A stretch of DNA of 64,000 nucleotides from Argonema antarcticum A004/B2 (GCF_023333585.1 NZ_JAIQZN010000033.1:1-64000), one strand, 5' to 3'; shown: positions 8,924 through 18,098, counted from the stretch's first letter. Notes: generated by a model from the letters alone, not told the origin. A program made the numbers and translations.

Positions 8924-9019
8924 ATGTCTTTATCCGATACCCAAGTTTTCGTGGCCCTCTTTGTGGCACTGATTCCAGGCATCCTGGCTTTCCGTCTCGC
9001 AACGGAACTCTATAAGTAA
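8924..9019 (+). CDS. psaM: photosystem I reaction centre subunit XII (PsaM)
   Basis: The 31-residue translation starts [20 protein letters not shown] and ends FRLATELYK, the characteristic single-span PsaM sequence. PsaM is a thylakoid membrane subunit at the photosystem I trimer region. A strong Shine-Dalgarno motif precedes it. The 270 bases upstream hold no gene that I can see and probably contain the promoter. Confidence 0.93.
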   Translation: MSLSDTQVFVALFVALIPGILAFRLATELYK

Positions 9020-9034
9020 ACAACTGGTGAGGTA

Positions 9035-9145
9035 ATGGGACGCAATAGCCGACCTTACCGAACGTGCCCAGGTGTGTCTTTTTGGCTCCCCTGGATGGGG
9101 CTGCTAGCCCGTCTGCTTAATCAAAAGCAAAATTTCCAGGCGTGA
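9035..9145 (+). CDS. possible 36-residue ORF downstream of psaM
   Basis: ATG 9035 follows GGTGAGG and lies 15 bases after the psaM stop. The product is basic with one hydrophobic patch (GVSFWLPWMGLLARLL). I recognise no family. It could be a cotranscribed microprotein or chance; position and ribosome binding site are the only support. Confidence 0.25.
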   Translation: MGRNSRPYRTCPGVSFWLPWMGLLARLLNQKQNFQA

Positions 9146-9172
9146 GCCACTCTAAGGGTGTAAACAGTCTGG

Positions 9173-9212
9173 TAGCAGCAGCGTTCAACTGCTAGTATGG
9201 ACGCTGCTGCTA
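9173..9212 (+). terminator. hairpin downstream of psaM
   Basis: A 12-bp perfect stem (TAGCAGCAGCGT/ACGCTGCTGCTA) closes a 16-nt loop. No long T-tract follows, so it is a weak terminator or an mRNA-stabilising structure for psaM. Confidence 0.45.
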
Positions 9213-9378
9213 GCTTATTGCGGTGCAGCTGAACGGGATAGCGCAATCGCCCACTCTTTGAGCTTCACAATCTCAGAGACAGCTTTTGCAAAGTAAAGAC
9301 GCGATTAATTGCCTCTGTACTACTTCCCGCAAGCAACTTAGCCCCGGTTGTACTTTAGGACGAAAGCTTTTCAGGATC

Positions 9379-9798
9379 ATGAACGCCATTCAACCGTCAA
9401 GACCACCTCTGCAACCTATAGAACCCCGTAAAGTTGCTCGCCCTCGTCGCCGACGCCAGCAACATCAGGCTACTACTGCTCTAGCTCTGGAAACAACCGC
9501 CAAGTTGGCGGTTAATGTAATACTCTCATCAGCAGCCATTGTGGCTCTAGTACAACTGTTGCCTTATCACAAATCCGTACAAGGCAAGTTGGAGGAAATC
9601 AGAGTACAAGTGAAGCAAACAGAAGAACGAGTAAATCGTTTGCAAACTAATTTTGGGAATTTGTTCGATCCAAAGCAAACAAAAACTAATATGCAGGATC
9701 TGAGCAATCGAGTCGATCCGACAAGGCGCAATATTGTATTGCTAGATCAGGATACCAATGATGCTGATGAAGCAGGCCAGACGGCTTCATCCCCTTAA
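9379..9798 (+). CDS. hypothetical membrane-anchored coiled-coil protein
   Basis: Starting at ATG 9379 gives 139 residues: an Arg/Pro-rich cytoplasmic head (KVARPRRRRQQHQ), one transmembrane span (AVNVILSSAAIVALVQLLPY, about 41-60), then a coiled coil (KLEEIRVQVKQTEERVNRLQ) and an acidic tail. The layout is seen in conserved cyanobacterial proteins without assigned function. An upstream GTG/ATG region from 9286 lacks homology-like character. A terminator follows. Confidence 0.7.
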   Translation: MNAIQPSRPPLQPIEPRKVARPRRRRQQHQATTALALETTAKLAVNVILSSAAIVALVQLLPYHKSVQGKLEEIRVQVKQTEERVNRLQTNFGNLFDPKQTKTNMQDLSNRVDPTRRNIVLLDQDTNDADEAGQTASSP

Positions 9799-9842
9799 GG
9801 CTTGACAGTAAATAGTACACCGATGTCAGGGGCAAAAAATTG

Positions 9843-9870
9843 GAAAAGGGAAGCGAATGCTTCCCTTTTC
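9843..9870. terminator. bidirectional terminator between convergent genes
   Basis: GAAAAGGGAAGC and GCTTCCCTTTTC pair around GAAT. The A-rich left and T-rich right flanks suit termination in both directions, between the coiled-coil gene and the TPR gene. Confidence 0.7.
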
Positions 9871-9940
9871 TGACCTTGATAAAGTTAGGTGGTTGATACT
9901 TTTCTAGGTTAATAATTATTAAGTTGGCATTTTTAATTCT

Positions 9941-10693
9941 TTAGTTCTCCGGGTCAGATTGCAAAGGACTGAGTAGTTCGTTTAACCAAGTTTCTACTTG
10001 CTGACGACGACGACCCGCTGGTAATTCCTCCAAAGCGCGTCGGTAATCGGCTAGAGCATAATTCCAGTCGCCCATGAGATGATAGGTTCGACCCCGTTCG
10101 GCCCAGATGTGAGCTTTCAGTTGGCCCAGTCGTAGCGCAAAGTCAAAATTATCGATCGCTCGCTCGTATAATTTTAGGTCTCGAAACGTAATGCCTTGGT
10201 TAATCCAAGCCCGGACATGAACTGGATTGAGGTCTATAGCCCGATCGTAGTCTGCGATCGCTTCGATTAATTGTCCTTGCTGGGCATAATAATTGGCCCG
10301 GTTGTTGTAAGCACCCGCCAAATGGGGATTGAGTTGAATGGCCCGATCGTAATCGGCGATCGCATCAAGCAGTTGACCGCTCTGAAAATAAACCAGCCCC
10401 CGATTGTTATAATCATTGGCATCGCTCGGATTGCGGTCAATCAAACAGTTCATAATCTCGATCGCCTGGGCGTAATCGCCTTGTTGCGCTTTATCGCGAG
10501 CGACCCGGCGTAAGCGAGTGCAGTCAGGCTCTATTTGCGTAGCTCCTTGGCTGTAAATCATTTTCAGCTCGATCCCTTGACGCTTTTGCGAATCGCGGGG
10601 GTTAGAACGAGACACCGCCGATGTTGGTGCCACATTCGATCGACACGGATGTTTAGAACAATCTTGATTCTTTAGGAAACAGCGAGCTTTCAT
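9941..10693 (-). CDS. tetratricopeptide repeat protein
   Basis: About five tandem 34-residue TPR units run from residue 60 to 235, with clear consensus pairs such as ANDYNNRGLVYFQSGQLLDA and IADYDRAIQLNPHLAGAYNN. TPRs are protein-protein interaction scaffolds. The first 45 residues are basic and Cys-containing and look poorly ordered, so an internal ATG at 10558 (MIYSQGATQIEP) is a possible alternative start. No specific partner can be named. It is convergent with the upstream gene. Confidence 0.8.
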   Translation of the reverse strand: MKARCFLKNQDCSKHPCRSNVAPTSAVSRSNPRDSQKRQGIELKMIYSQGATQIEPDCTRLRRVARDKAQQGDYAQAIEIMNCLIDRNPSDANDYNNRGLVYFQSGQLLDAIADYDRAIQLNPHLAGAYNNRANYYAQQGQLIEAIADYDRAIDLNPVHVRAWINQGITFRDLKLYERAIDNFDFALRLGQLKAHIWAERGRTYHLMGDWNYALADYRRALEELPAGRRRQQVETWLNELLSPLQSDPEN

Positions 10694-11055
10694 GCGACCT
10701 GGCGATCCTTAACGCTACTTTTGGCTCTACACCATCACTTTATGAATTTCTTGCCCAAAATCATCTGTCTGTTGTGTCACTTGCTCATGTGTCTTAAGTA
10801 AGAGAAACTGACATTGTAGCTAATCTGTTCAAGGAGGGATGAGACTGGTGGTCAATTTGAAATTTGTCTACCAAGTACAAGCTACAGTCAGGAAGTCAGG
10901 CATTCCCGAAACGGCACAAGACGCCATCAAACCCCCCAGCAATCTATATCGCCACTTTTTACCACAGATCCGGAAAATTCGACTGTACCTTTTGAGCGGT
11001 AAAATCCAACGGTATAGAACTGTCGATCGTTTAAACGGTTAAATAGAAAATTCCC
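10694..11055. other. gene-free stretch between divergent genes
   Basis: 362 bases separate the divergent TPR and 11056 genes and should hold two promoters. I see an AAGGAGG at about 10830 followed by a 67-codon frame (10839-11042), but the spacing to its ATG is nearly zero and the sequence is unlike a known protein, so I do not call it. Confidence 0.4.
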
Positions 11056-11520
11056 ATGAAAACTGGTTCCCTGCATCCTCATGCCCCTGATGTATCGGCA
11101 GATGACTACCTGGTACTCGGCTTGGCAACCTGCTTTATTAAAGAAGACGGAGAAGTTCATCAAGTTCCTATTGTGGAGCCTATCCCCTCAGCCGCCTTGG
11201 AAGCCCTGGTAAAAGGAATTCCTACTTCTTACCAAATGGCTTGTGCTACGACCTGGGGAACGGTACTGGCAGGCGATACACCCCAAAAGCCTGCCGAATT
11301 TCCACAGGAGGCTCAGTTCTGCGATGACTTTGCAGAACGGGCCCTAGCCGCAGTCCGTACTTACAAGCGTCGTCCTGTTGCTCAAACCCATATTCCTCAA
11401 GGTACTACTCGCCAGGACTTTAACTACTCTGTCGAACGCAAGCGCGTGCTGAATTCTCAGAACATTGTGAGAACAGAGGATAATGTGAAGCAACACGAAT
11501 ACACTCACAAAGTACTCTGA
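11056..11520 (+). CDS. conserved cyanobacterial protein of unknown function
   Basis: A 154-residue soluble protein with no signal or membrane segment. The even composition and the ordered middle (SADDYLVLGLATCFIKEDGE, PIPSAALEALVKGIPTSY) suggest a folded globular domain, and the tail is basic. I associate this type of sequence with hypothetical proteins restricted to cyanobacteria but cannot assign a role. ATG follows a short A-rich stretch. The GST gene starts 111 bases downstream and may be cotranscribed. Confidence 0.6.
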   Translation: MKTGSLHPHAPDVSADDYLVLGLATCFIKEDGEVHQVPIVEPIPSAALEALVKGIPTSYQMACATTWGTVLAGDTPQKPAEFPQEAQFCDDFAERALAAVRTYKRRPVAQTHIPQGTTRQDFNYSVERKRVLNSQNIVRTEDNVKQHEYTHKVL

Positions 11521-11631
11521 AAGGAACTGGGGAATTTTAGATTTCAGATTTTAGATTTAAATTCAATCTAAAATTCCCAATTACCAATGCTCCAATCCAT
11601 AATCTCCTTAGTAAATCAATTTTGTTGAAAG

Positions 11632-12195
11632 ATGTTGAAACTATATGGCGGTGCCCGCAGTCGGGCTTCAATTGTGCAATTGTATCTGGAAGAACTGGGC
11701 ATTCCCTACGAATTTGTCATGTTGGATATGCAAAAAGGGGAACACCGCCAGCCTGAATACCTGGCGATTAACCCAATCGGCAAAGTTCCCAGCATAGTGG
11801 ATGGGGATTTGAAGCTTTGGGAGTCAGGGGCAATTTTGCTTTATCTGGCTGAAAAATATGGCAATATCCCCGTTGGGCCAGAGTATAAGGCTGCGATCGC
11901 ACAATGGGTGTTGTTTGCCAATTCTACATTAGCGATCGGGGTTTTTGTGGAAGCCAACCGCGATCGCGAAATGCCCATCCTCATGGCTGCATTGAATCAA
12001 ATCTTTCAGCAGCAACCTTATCTCCTTGGCGAACAATTCAGTGTCGCAGATGTAGCAGTTGGGGCAACTTTAGCTTACATTCCGATGATGCTGAAGCTCG
12101 ATTTGAGTGCTTATCCAGCTGTCTTGGATTATATGAAGCGCCTATCCGAACGACCTGCTTTCCAAAAAGTGTTGGCACCACCAACCCCCGCTTGA
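11632..12195 (+). CDS. glutathione S-transferase family protein
   Basis: The N-terminal thioredoxin-like domain (residues 1-80) carries the glutathione-site motifs NPIGKVPSI and LWESGAILLYLAEKY, and the rest is the all-helical C-domain with EQFSVADVAVGATLAYIPMM. It conjugates or reduces substrates with glutathione in the cytoplasm. Substrate and class are not determinable. Length 187 is slightly short of the usual 200-220 but both domains are present. Confidence 0.88.
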   Translation: MLKLYGGARSRASIVQLYLEELGIPYEFVMLDMQKGEHRQPEYLAINPIGKVPSIVDGDLKLWESGAILLYLAEKYGNIPVGPEYKAAIAQWVLFANSTLAIGVFVEANRDREMPILMAALNQIFQQQPYLLGEQFSVADVAVGATLAYIPMMLKLDLSAYPAVLDYMKRLSERPAFQKVLAPPTPA

Positions 12196-12216
12196 AGATA
12201 GCGGCTTTGTTAAAAC

Positions 12217-12261
12217 TGGAGTTTAGACTATCGCACCGCAGGTGCGATAGTCTAAACTCCA
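12217..12261. terminator. strong inverted repeat between convergent gst and queD-like genes
   Basis: A perfect 21-bp stem (TGGAGTTTAGACTATCGCACC and its complement) closes a 3-nt GCA loop. It sits 22 bases past the GST stop and 5 bases before the convergent stop at 12266, so it probably blocks read-through both ways. Confidence 0.7.
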
Positions 12262-12265
12262 ATAA

Positions 12266-13138
12266 TTACAGTCGCATCAAAACAGGCTCACTGATTTTGC
12301 TAACAAATGAACCTGATTCTAATTCAGTAGCATAAACTTCACAAGAATTATTGGGACTTTCTACCAATTTTACCTTGTAAAGCTCGGCTCCCAATTCCCG
12401 AATCGGCTCTTGTAGTAAATCGCGAATCCGAATAGCAATATTTTCAGCCGTCGGAACGACTTCTGCAAAGTAAGGAATATCTTTATTCAAGAAAGTGTGA
12501 TCGAAAGGTTCGACAACATAATCGTCAATAACCTTTTGCAATGAGCCTAAATCAACGCTCATGCCGGTACGTGGGTCAACTTCGCCTTTGACTGTCACCT
12601 CTAAATGATAATTGTGACCGTGACCGTTGGGACGAGCGCACTTGCCATAAATCTCGCAGTTTTTCTCGTAGCTGAGGTCAGGACGAGCCAGTCGGTGAGC
12701 GGCGCTAAAATGAGTAGCAATGCTGAGGTAAGCTTCCATTCCGTTTCCTAAATAATCTGCCCAAAGTTCAGGATGTTCAAACAGTTGAATACGCACCAAA
12801 GGTAAGTGAGGAGCCAGCTTTTGCCAGATTACCCGTGCTATATTTTCGGTAGTAGGAAGAGTCTCTTGAAATTCTGGCCAGACTTCGTTGAGATAGGAAA
12901 AGTCCAGTTGGCTGGTGACTTCTCGCTTGATTACGTGCTTAACATCCGATAGATTGAGTACCATGCCGTACTCATCTAGTTCGCCTGCCATGTAGACAAA
13001 TAGGACGTAATTATGTCCGTGTCCGGGTGCGCGGGTGCAGGCACCAAACCGCTGAATGTTTTCCGCTTCAGTTAGTTCGGGTAACCAGTACCTGTGGCTA
13101 GCCGAAAACTGAGCGCGACGATTGACAATACATTTCAT
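12266..13138 (-). CDS. tandem-domain 6-carboxy/6-pyruvoyl-tetrahydropterin synthase (QueD/PTPS family)
   Basis: Family members convert dihydroneopterin triphosphate to 6-carboxy- or 6-pyruvoyl-tetrahydropterin, for queuosine or pterin synthesis. Two complete domains are fused, about 1-130 and 135-290. Each has the zinc histidines (FSASHRYWLP with APGHGHNY; FSAAHRLARP with NGHGHNY) and a candidate catalytic Cys (GACTRAPGHGH; GKCARPNGHGH). Normal QueD is 120-140 residues, so this is an internal duplication. Both halves look competent. Confidence 0.88.
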   Translation of the reverse strand: MKCIVNRRAQFSASHRYWLPELTEAENIQRFGACTRAPGHGHNYVLFVYMAGELDEYGMVLNLSDVKHVIKREVTSQLDFSYLNEVWPEFQETLPTTENIARVIWQKLAPHLPLVRIQLFEHPELWADYLGNGMEAYLSIATHFSAAHRLARPDLSYEKNCEIYGKCARPNGHGHNYHLEVTVKGEVDPRTGMSVDLGSLQKVIDDYVVEPFDHTFLNKDIPYFAEVVPTAENIAIRIRDLLQEPIRELGAELYKVKLVESPNNSCEVYATELESGSFVSKISEPVLMRL

Positions 13139-13165
13139 GAATACACTTGCACAGGAGCGAGGAGA

Positions 13166-13272
13166 TATAGCTAGGGGCTAGGGGCTTTCTTGCTAGGGAC
13201 TAGGGTCAGAAGGGTTTAGAATCAAGGATTTCAGGAATTCAGAATTTCCTAACCGCCTTGGCGGTTACAATA
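13166..13272. mobile_element. MITE-like element, TATAGC ends (copy B)
   Basis: Starts TATAGCTAGGGGCTAGGGGC, contains AGAAGGGTTTAGAATCAA and ends with the CCGCCTTGGCGG hairpin and a degenerate TTACAATA. It is nearly identical in layout to 39106-39211. It occupies most of the 13139-13377 gap. Confidence 0.6.
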
Positions 13273-13377
13273 ATTGTAAACTTTCGTAAAACTATTCTAA
13301 TTCCAGAATAAAACAATTTCCGCTCAAATTCCACTCAGGAGCAAGTGACCGGGTAAAGTAATCTTCTTTCTTGATTC

Positions 13378-14076
13378 CTAAGCAACATTTTTTAAGGCCG
13401 CTTGAGCTTCGCGGCGCAGTCCGGCGGCAATCCTAAACATTTCATGACCCGTGTGCAGATAGCGATCGTCATAATTGAAAGTGAAGAACTCTAATTCGTC
13501 AATCCCATCGCCTAGTTGATTTAGGCAATAATAAAGGGTTGCTGCAACGCCCGCTACTTGGGCGGGATTGGGCATGGAACGAAAATAAAGCTGCGCTTGC
13601 TCTAAAAAGTCTCGGCAGTCTTTTAGGTAATCCTGAAAAGCCTCCAGGAGTTCATCATCAAAGGGATCGGCGGAGAGGTTATCTATCTGAGCCTTTAGGG
13701 GATTGAGAATGCGACAAAGCAAGCGATTGACTGGCTGATAAACTTGGTTGAGCCATTGCTGAATTTGCTCGTCGGTATCCCTTGCATTTTGTCGCTGTTT
13801 TTGGTATTCTCTTTGCGCTGCTTTAGTCCGCTGTTGCCAATTGCCAGAGGAGGTTGGTGAGGGATTGCGTAATTGCCGATCGTAAGACTGTCGCTGATGA
13901 GGATCGCCCAGTATTTCATAGGCGGCGTTAAGTTCGACGATTTGCTCGTGATTGGCTTTCTCGTGCTGGCTATCTGGATGATAGAGTTTGGCTAATTGGC
14001 GATACGATCGCTTAATTTCAGCTTGAGTCGCCTGCGGACTGACTTGCAGGGTTTCGTAGTGATTGGGATCTGCCAT
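13378..14076 (-). CDS. J-domain (DnaJ-like) protein
   Basis: Residues 4-65 form a J domain, with the DnaK-stimulating HPD triplet at 33-35 (LAKLYHPDSQ). There is no G/F-rich linker or zinc finger, so this is a type III (class C) J protein that targets DnaK to a specific job. The remaining 165 residues are helical, Gln-rich at first (about 75-105), and unrecognised. ATG at 14076. Downstream of cysK on the same strand with a 94-base gap. Confidence 0.88.
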   Translation of the reverse strand: MADPNHYETLQVSPQATQAEIKRSYRQLAKLYHPDSQHEKANHEQIVELNAAYEILGDPHQRQSYDRQLRNPSPTSSGNWQQRTKAAQREYQKQRQNARDTDEQIQQWLNQVYQPVNRLLCRILNPLKAQIDNLSADPFDDELLEAFQDYLKDCRDFLEQAQLYFRSMPNPAQVAGVAATLYYCLNQLGDGIDELEFFTFNYDDRYLHTGHEMFRIAAGLRREAQAALKNVA

Positions 14077-14170
14077 AATACTAATTCAGTAGTTGGCCAA
14101 ACCGATCTTGATAGGTGGAAAGCAGAGAAGTTTGAGATACCGTGCCTATCAAAATCAGATTGGTGAACTA

Positions 14171-15136
14171 TTAGGCTAACCCAAGAGTCGATATTTTGAG
14201 TTCTGGATCTTGGAACAAAGGCGTACTCAAATAGCGTTCTCCAAAACTGGGTTGAATCATCACTATTAAGCGTCCCTCATTTTCCTTTCGCTGGCCAACC
14301 TCGATCGCCGCACACAGCGCCGCACCAGTGGAAATGCCGGATAACAGCCCTTCTTCGCGAGCTAGACGACGCCCGTAAGCGATCGCTTGTTCATCGGTAA
14401 CTGCGATCGTCTCATCAATTAATTCCACCTTAAGCACTTCGGGAATAAATCCAGCCCCAATACCCTGAATCTTGTGTGGGCCTGGTTTTCCGCCGGAAAG
14501 AACCGGGCTATTAGTAGGTTCGACTGCGATCGCTTGAAACGAAGGTTTCCGGTTTTTAATTACCTCCGCCACACCCGTAATCGTACCACCAGTGCCGACC
14601 CCAGCCACCAGGATATCCACCTCCCCATCCGTATCATCCCAAATTTCTTCCGCTGTCCTCTCCCGGTGAATTTGCGGGTTAGCCGGATTGCGAAATTGTT
14701 GCAGCATATAGGAATTGGCGGTCATTTCCACAATCTCTTGCGCCTGCCTAATCGCCCCACTCATACCCTCAATCCCTGGAGTCAGTTGCAGTTCCGCTCC
14801 ATAAGCTCGCAACATCGCTCGTCGCTCGCTGCTCATAGTTTCGGGCATAGTTAAAATTAACCGATAACCCTTAGCCGCAGCAACCATCGCCAGAGCAATC
14901 CCGGTATTTCCAGAAGTAGGTTCCACCAACACTGTTTTGCCCGGTGTAATCCGCCCTTCCTCCTCCGCCTTATCAATCATGCTCACGCCAATGCGGTCTT
15001 TAACAGAAGCCGCTGGATTCATCCCCTCCAACTTCACCACAATTCGCGCCACACAGCCTTCTGCTTGTGGAATCCGATTTAACTGTACCAGAGGCGTGCG
15101 ACCGACTAACTCGGTAATATCATGAGCAATCCGCAT
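14171..15136 (-). CDS. cysK: cysteine synthase A (O-acetylserine sulfhydrylase)
   Basis: Forms L-cysteine from O-acetylserine and sulfide. It is a PLP fold-II cytoplasmic enzyme. The PLP lysine is at about 46 in [11 protein letters not shown], the substrate loop is [15 protein letters not shown], and the phosphate-binding loop is [14 protein letters not shown]. At 321 residues it is standard. I take ATG 15136 because AAAGGA precedes it by about 5 bases; 15154 is an in-frame alternative. It follows an Rrf2-type regulator by 74 bases on the same strand. Confidence 0.93.
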   Translation of the reverse strand: MRIAHDITELVGRTPLVQLNRIPQAEGCVARIVVKLEGMNPAASVKDRIGVSMIDKAEEEGRITPGKTVLVEPTSGNTGIALAMVAAAKGYRLILTMPETMSSERRAMLRAYGAELQLTPGIEGMSGAIRQAQEIVEMTANSYMLQQFRNPANPQIHRERTAEEIWDDTDGEVDILVAGVGTGGTITGVAEVIKNRKPSFQAIAVEPTNSPVLSGGKPGPHKIQGIGAGFIPEVLKVELIDETIAVTDEQAIAYGRRLAREEGLLSGISTGAALCAAIEVGQRKENEGRLIVMIQPSFGERYLSTPLFQDPELKISTLGLA

Positions 15137-15210
15137 ATCTTTGTCCTTTGTCAATAGTCAATAGTCCTTGAGTTCATGGTTCATAGCAATGACCAATAAC
15201 CAATGACCAA

Positions 15211-15648
15211 TTAGATGTAATACATAATATCTAGTTGACGCCTAGCATCTCGCTTTTCGCGCAGATCTTGTAGTGTATATTTTTGCAAAACTGAATTAGC
15301 CGCTTGCAGCCCTTCCAGCCAGATTTCTCGCACCACAGCACTTTCTAGGGTTTTCGGCGGAGCATCGCTTTCAGACGACTGAGCATCTAGTCCCTCAAGA
15401 CAGCACACCACATCCAAAAGCGTGATTTTCCAGGGTTCGCGACCCAAGACGTAGCCTCCCTTAGCTCCACGTTGGCTACGCACCAAACCGCAACGTCTCA
15501 TAGTAGCCAGCAGTTGTTCTAAATATCGATCGGGAATATTTTGCTGAGCCGCAATCTGCCGAATTTGTAGCGGTTCGCCGCTTTTATAGTGAATTGTCAG
15601 CTCTAAAAGAGCTAAAAGCGCGTATTCACTTTTACACGAGAGTTCCAC
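15211..15648 (-). CDS. Rrf2-family transcriptional regulator (CymR-like)
   Basis: A 145-residue winged-helix regulator with the family start SCKSEYALLALLELTIHY and recognition region IPDRYLEQLLATMRRCGLVR, RGAKGGYVLGR. The three-Cys Fe-S cluster motif of IscR/NsrR is absent (only a CC pair in DVVCCLEG). That fits CymR, which in Bacillus works with CysK to repress sulfur-uptake genes. The immediate position upstream of cysK supports a sulfur role; this is inference. Confidence 0.85.
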   Translation of the reverse strand: MELSCKSEYALLALLELTIHYKSGEPLQIRQIAAQQNIPDRYLEQLLATMRRCGLVRSQRGAKGGYVLGREPWKITLLDVVCCLEGLDAQSSESDAPPKTLESAVVREIWLEGLQAANSVLQKYTLQDLREKRDARRQLDIMYYI

Positions 15649-15763
15649 AGTTTATATCGTTTCCGGTTGATTATGTTTAGTTTCGGTTTAAGTAGAATTG
15701 TCGGTTGGGTTGGGGTGTGGTCATAAGTAATTGGTTGAAACGAAAAGCTTTTCTTCTGGGCAT

Positions 15764-15816
15764 TGTCCTCCTTGTCCTCCTTGTCCCCCTTGTCCTCCTT
15801 GTCCTCCTTGTCTCCT
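15764..15816. repeat. 9-bp tandem repeat TGTCCTCCT
   Basis: Five copies of TGTCCTCCT (one with a C for T) plus a partial copy lie between rrf2 and the porin terminator. It is non-coding. An inverted pair ACCAACGGGT/ACCCGTTGGG follows at about 15832-15852. Confidence 0.85.
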
Positions 15817-15946
15817 ACATCACCAACGGGTTTTGACCACACCCGTTGGGTTGAGCAGCGCACGAAACCCAACTTTCGCCAAGCTCATTACTTTCTTAAG
15901 TATACTCCGGTTATTCACTGGAGTTTATCGGTTTACCACCATTGAT

Positions 15947-15973
15947 AAAAAAAGCCCCGGTGACGGGGCTTTT
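15947..15973 (-). terminator. terminator of the porin gene
   Basis: GCCCCG and CGGGGC pair around a GTGA loop with A/T extensions; on the minus strand it is followed by seven T's, 28 bases beyond the porin stop. Confidence 0.88.
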
Positions 15974-16001
15974 GTTCTGTTCGGAGTCAGTTGTGCATCA
16001 C

Positions 16002-18098
16002 CTAGAAGGTAAAGGTAGTTCTGAGCGTACCGATAAAGATGTCATCATTGCTCTTGTTCTGATCGGGAGCCATCAGCCAGATCACACCAGGAGTTACCGA
16101 GATGTTGTCTGTGAGTTGGAACTTGTAGAAACCTTCCAAGTGCCAAGGAATATCTCTGCGGAATGTGGGGTCTGGCCCTGCAACTTCTATACCTGTCAAG
16201 TAGGGTTCCGCACCCGCAAAAAGACCCAACACATTACCCTCTCTGCCCAAGTTGGGTAAGGCAATGCCCAATCCGTAAGTCCACATTTGTGCGCTTCCGC
16301 GACGGACAAGAGTTGCGTCTGTCATAGAAGCCCAGCCGCTGATCGAAAAATTCTTGCTGAGTCGAAACGCAGCCTGCGCCCCATAAGAGTTAGCCGAAAT
16401 CGGCGTGCTGGTTCCATTTTGTGATGTATTAATACCACCCAGAAGTGTGGATGGCAAATTAGCCAGACTGGTGCCAACGAGGCGACCGCCAGCACCGCCA
16501 CCACCGTCGAATATGTCGCTGCCGGTGTTGTGGTAACTGTGAACGTATGTTAAAGCAAAGCCAAGGCGATTGCTGACGCTAAAATTTAGTTGCGCCAAAG
16601 CGGAATAGTTACCATCAAACAGACCGTTTGTATCGGTCGGATTATTGGCACCAGTAGCAGAATTACCGGGGCGATTAACACCTGAACCCCCCGCCAAGTA
16701 ACCCACAGTTATGGAACTTGGTTTGAAGAAGCTACCGCCGCGTCCTACACTGAAGCTGATGCCACCACCTGCACCGCCACCAATCCGATAGATGGGGTTC
16801 TGTTGTGCAAAGGCAGAAATAGCGCCATTGCCGCCGTCACCGTCGTAGAAGTAAGGGTTGGAAACATCGGCGTAGTCAGCGTGAAGTCCTCCATACGCAG
16901 CAAGATAAGCACGCGAGGTGCCAAATAAGGGGAATTCATAGGCCAACCAGTCTAAGACAATATTGTTGCTGGTAGCCCCACCAACGAAATATTGCAAAGT
17001 ACCTTCTGCTGTACTCCGAAATGTCCCGTTACCGTCAGCGTCAGTAAACTCACGGCCTGGGAAATTAGTAAAAGCGACGGCGTTACCGGCTGCAATACGG
17101 GTGTGCAGGAGATCTTTACCCGTGAAGCTGGTTTGGAATTCTAAACGTACCCTGTCTTGAAAGACTGTATTGTTGTTGTCGTCAACACCACTACGAATGT
17201 TGCTACCGCCAAAGACATCAGCCAGAGCAAAGATAGCTTCTCCCCTCAGCTTTGTCGTAGTGGAGAATTGCTGCGCTTCCAGTCGGGTCGTCCGAGCTTC
17301 CAGAGCATCTACTCGGCCTCGCAAAGTAGCCAATTCCGCCGCAAACTCTTCTTGTAACCGTTGCAGCGCGGCCAAATCTTCTTTGCCAATACCTTGCGGC
17401 AACGACGCAATCAGTTCTTGAATCCGATTTAAGCAGGAATTTAACCCCGCTGCAAATTCGTAGCGAGTCAGGGCCCGGTTGCCGCGATAAGTGCGATCGG
17501 GATAACCTTCAATACAACCGTAGCGCTCAACCAGGGATTGCAGTGCTTGGAAAGCCCAGTCTGTAGGCTGTACGTCCCGCAATTGAGATACGGAAGTAAC
17601 TTGACCCTCCGAGGCTCTGTTGGCCGAGCCTTCGTTGCCGTATTGGAGAATTTGGTCTAAATTACCCGAACTATCGGAAGGTGCTGCCTGAGCTACCGTA
17701 TTTGAAGACAAACTCCGAGATGCGGGGGCAGCAGTTGGTGCCTTATCAGCTAGGGTTTTCTCTTGCAAAGTGCGGGCTTGAGTTGGGGCTTCTGCTTTGG
17801 AAGCAGCTGCCTTCTGCTGCGAAATAGGAGCTTCAGCAAAAGGCGTCTCCAACTTAGAGCCAGCCGTAGCCTCTTCTTCTACTGCTGACAGCGCTGGAGC
17901 TATATGTTGTAAGGCATCCAACTTTAGATTGGCTGCGGCAATTGGCTGCGCTTCAGGACTTTGAGTTGCTACAGCTTGGGGCTGACTTACTTCTGCGGTT
18001 GTTTGGCTTTCTGTGGCCATTGCTGAAGAGCCAAATACTAGGGTCGCCCCCAGGATTGCCGGACTAAACAGCAGAGACTTCAACAACATTTTGGACAT
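16002..18098 (-). CDS. SLH-domain OprB-type outer-membrane porin (iron uptake porin family)
   Basis: A 698-residue secreted protein. The signal peptide (MSKMLLKSLLFSPAILGATL, cleaved near AMA) leads to a low-complexity Ala/Gln/Glu region. The SLH domain follows at about 170-230 (LRDVQPTDWAFQALQSLVER then GYPDRTYRGNRALTRYEFAA), then a short coiled coil (AALQRLQEEFAAELATLRGR), then the carbohydrate-selective-porin beta-barrel ending in a C-terminal Phe. SLH tethers the barrel to peptidoglycan. In cyanobacteria these are the major outer-membrane channels and are implicated in inorganic-ion and iron permeation. GAGGAG precedes ATG 18098 by about 10 bases. Confidence 0.9.
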   Translation of the reverse strand: MSKMLLKSLLFSPAILGATLVFGSSAMATESQTTAEVSQPQAVATQSPEAQPIAAANLKLDALQHIAPALSAVEEEATAGSKLETPFAEAPISQQKAAASKAEAPTQARTLQEKTLADKAPTAAPASRSLSSNTVAQAAPSDSSGNLDQILQYGNEGSANRASEGQVTSVSQLRDVQPTDWAFQALQSLVERYGCIEGYPDRTYRGNRALTRYEFAAGLNSCLNRIQELIASLPQGIGKEDLAALQRLQEEFAAELATLRGRVDALEARTTRLEAQQFSTTTKLRGEAIFALADVFGGSNIRSGVDDNNNTVFQDRVRLEFQTSFTGKDLLHTRIAAGNAVAFTNFPGREFTDADGNGTFRSTAEGTLQYFVGGATSNNIVLDWLAYEFPLFGTSRAYLAAYGGLHADYADVSNPYFYDGDGGNGAISAFAQQNPIYRIGGGAGGGISFSVGRGGSFFKPSSITVGYLAGGSGVNRPGNSATGANNPTDTNGLFDGNYSALAQLNFSVSNRLGFALTYVHSYHNTGSDIFDGGGGAGGRLVGTSLANLPSTLLGGINTSQNGTSTPISANSYGAQAAFRLSKNFSISGWASMTDATLVRRGSAQMWTYGLGIALPNLGREGNVLGLFAGAEPYLTGIEVAGPDPTFRRDIPWHLEGFYKFQLTDNISVTPGVIWLMAPDQNKSNDDIFIGTLRTTFTF

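Noticed and set aside
10839-11042. 67-codon plus-strand frame with AAGGAGG nearby
   Set aside because: Spacing from the Shine-Dalgarno to ATG is nearly zero, composition is unlike a conserved protein, and it ends where the promoter of the 11056 gene should be.
15731-16012. Pro/Cys repeat frame (CPPCPPCPPC) between rrf2 and the porin
   Set aside because: It is the translation of the 9-bp tandem repeat and runs over the porin terminator.
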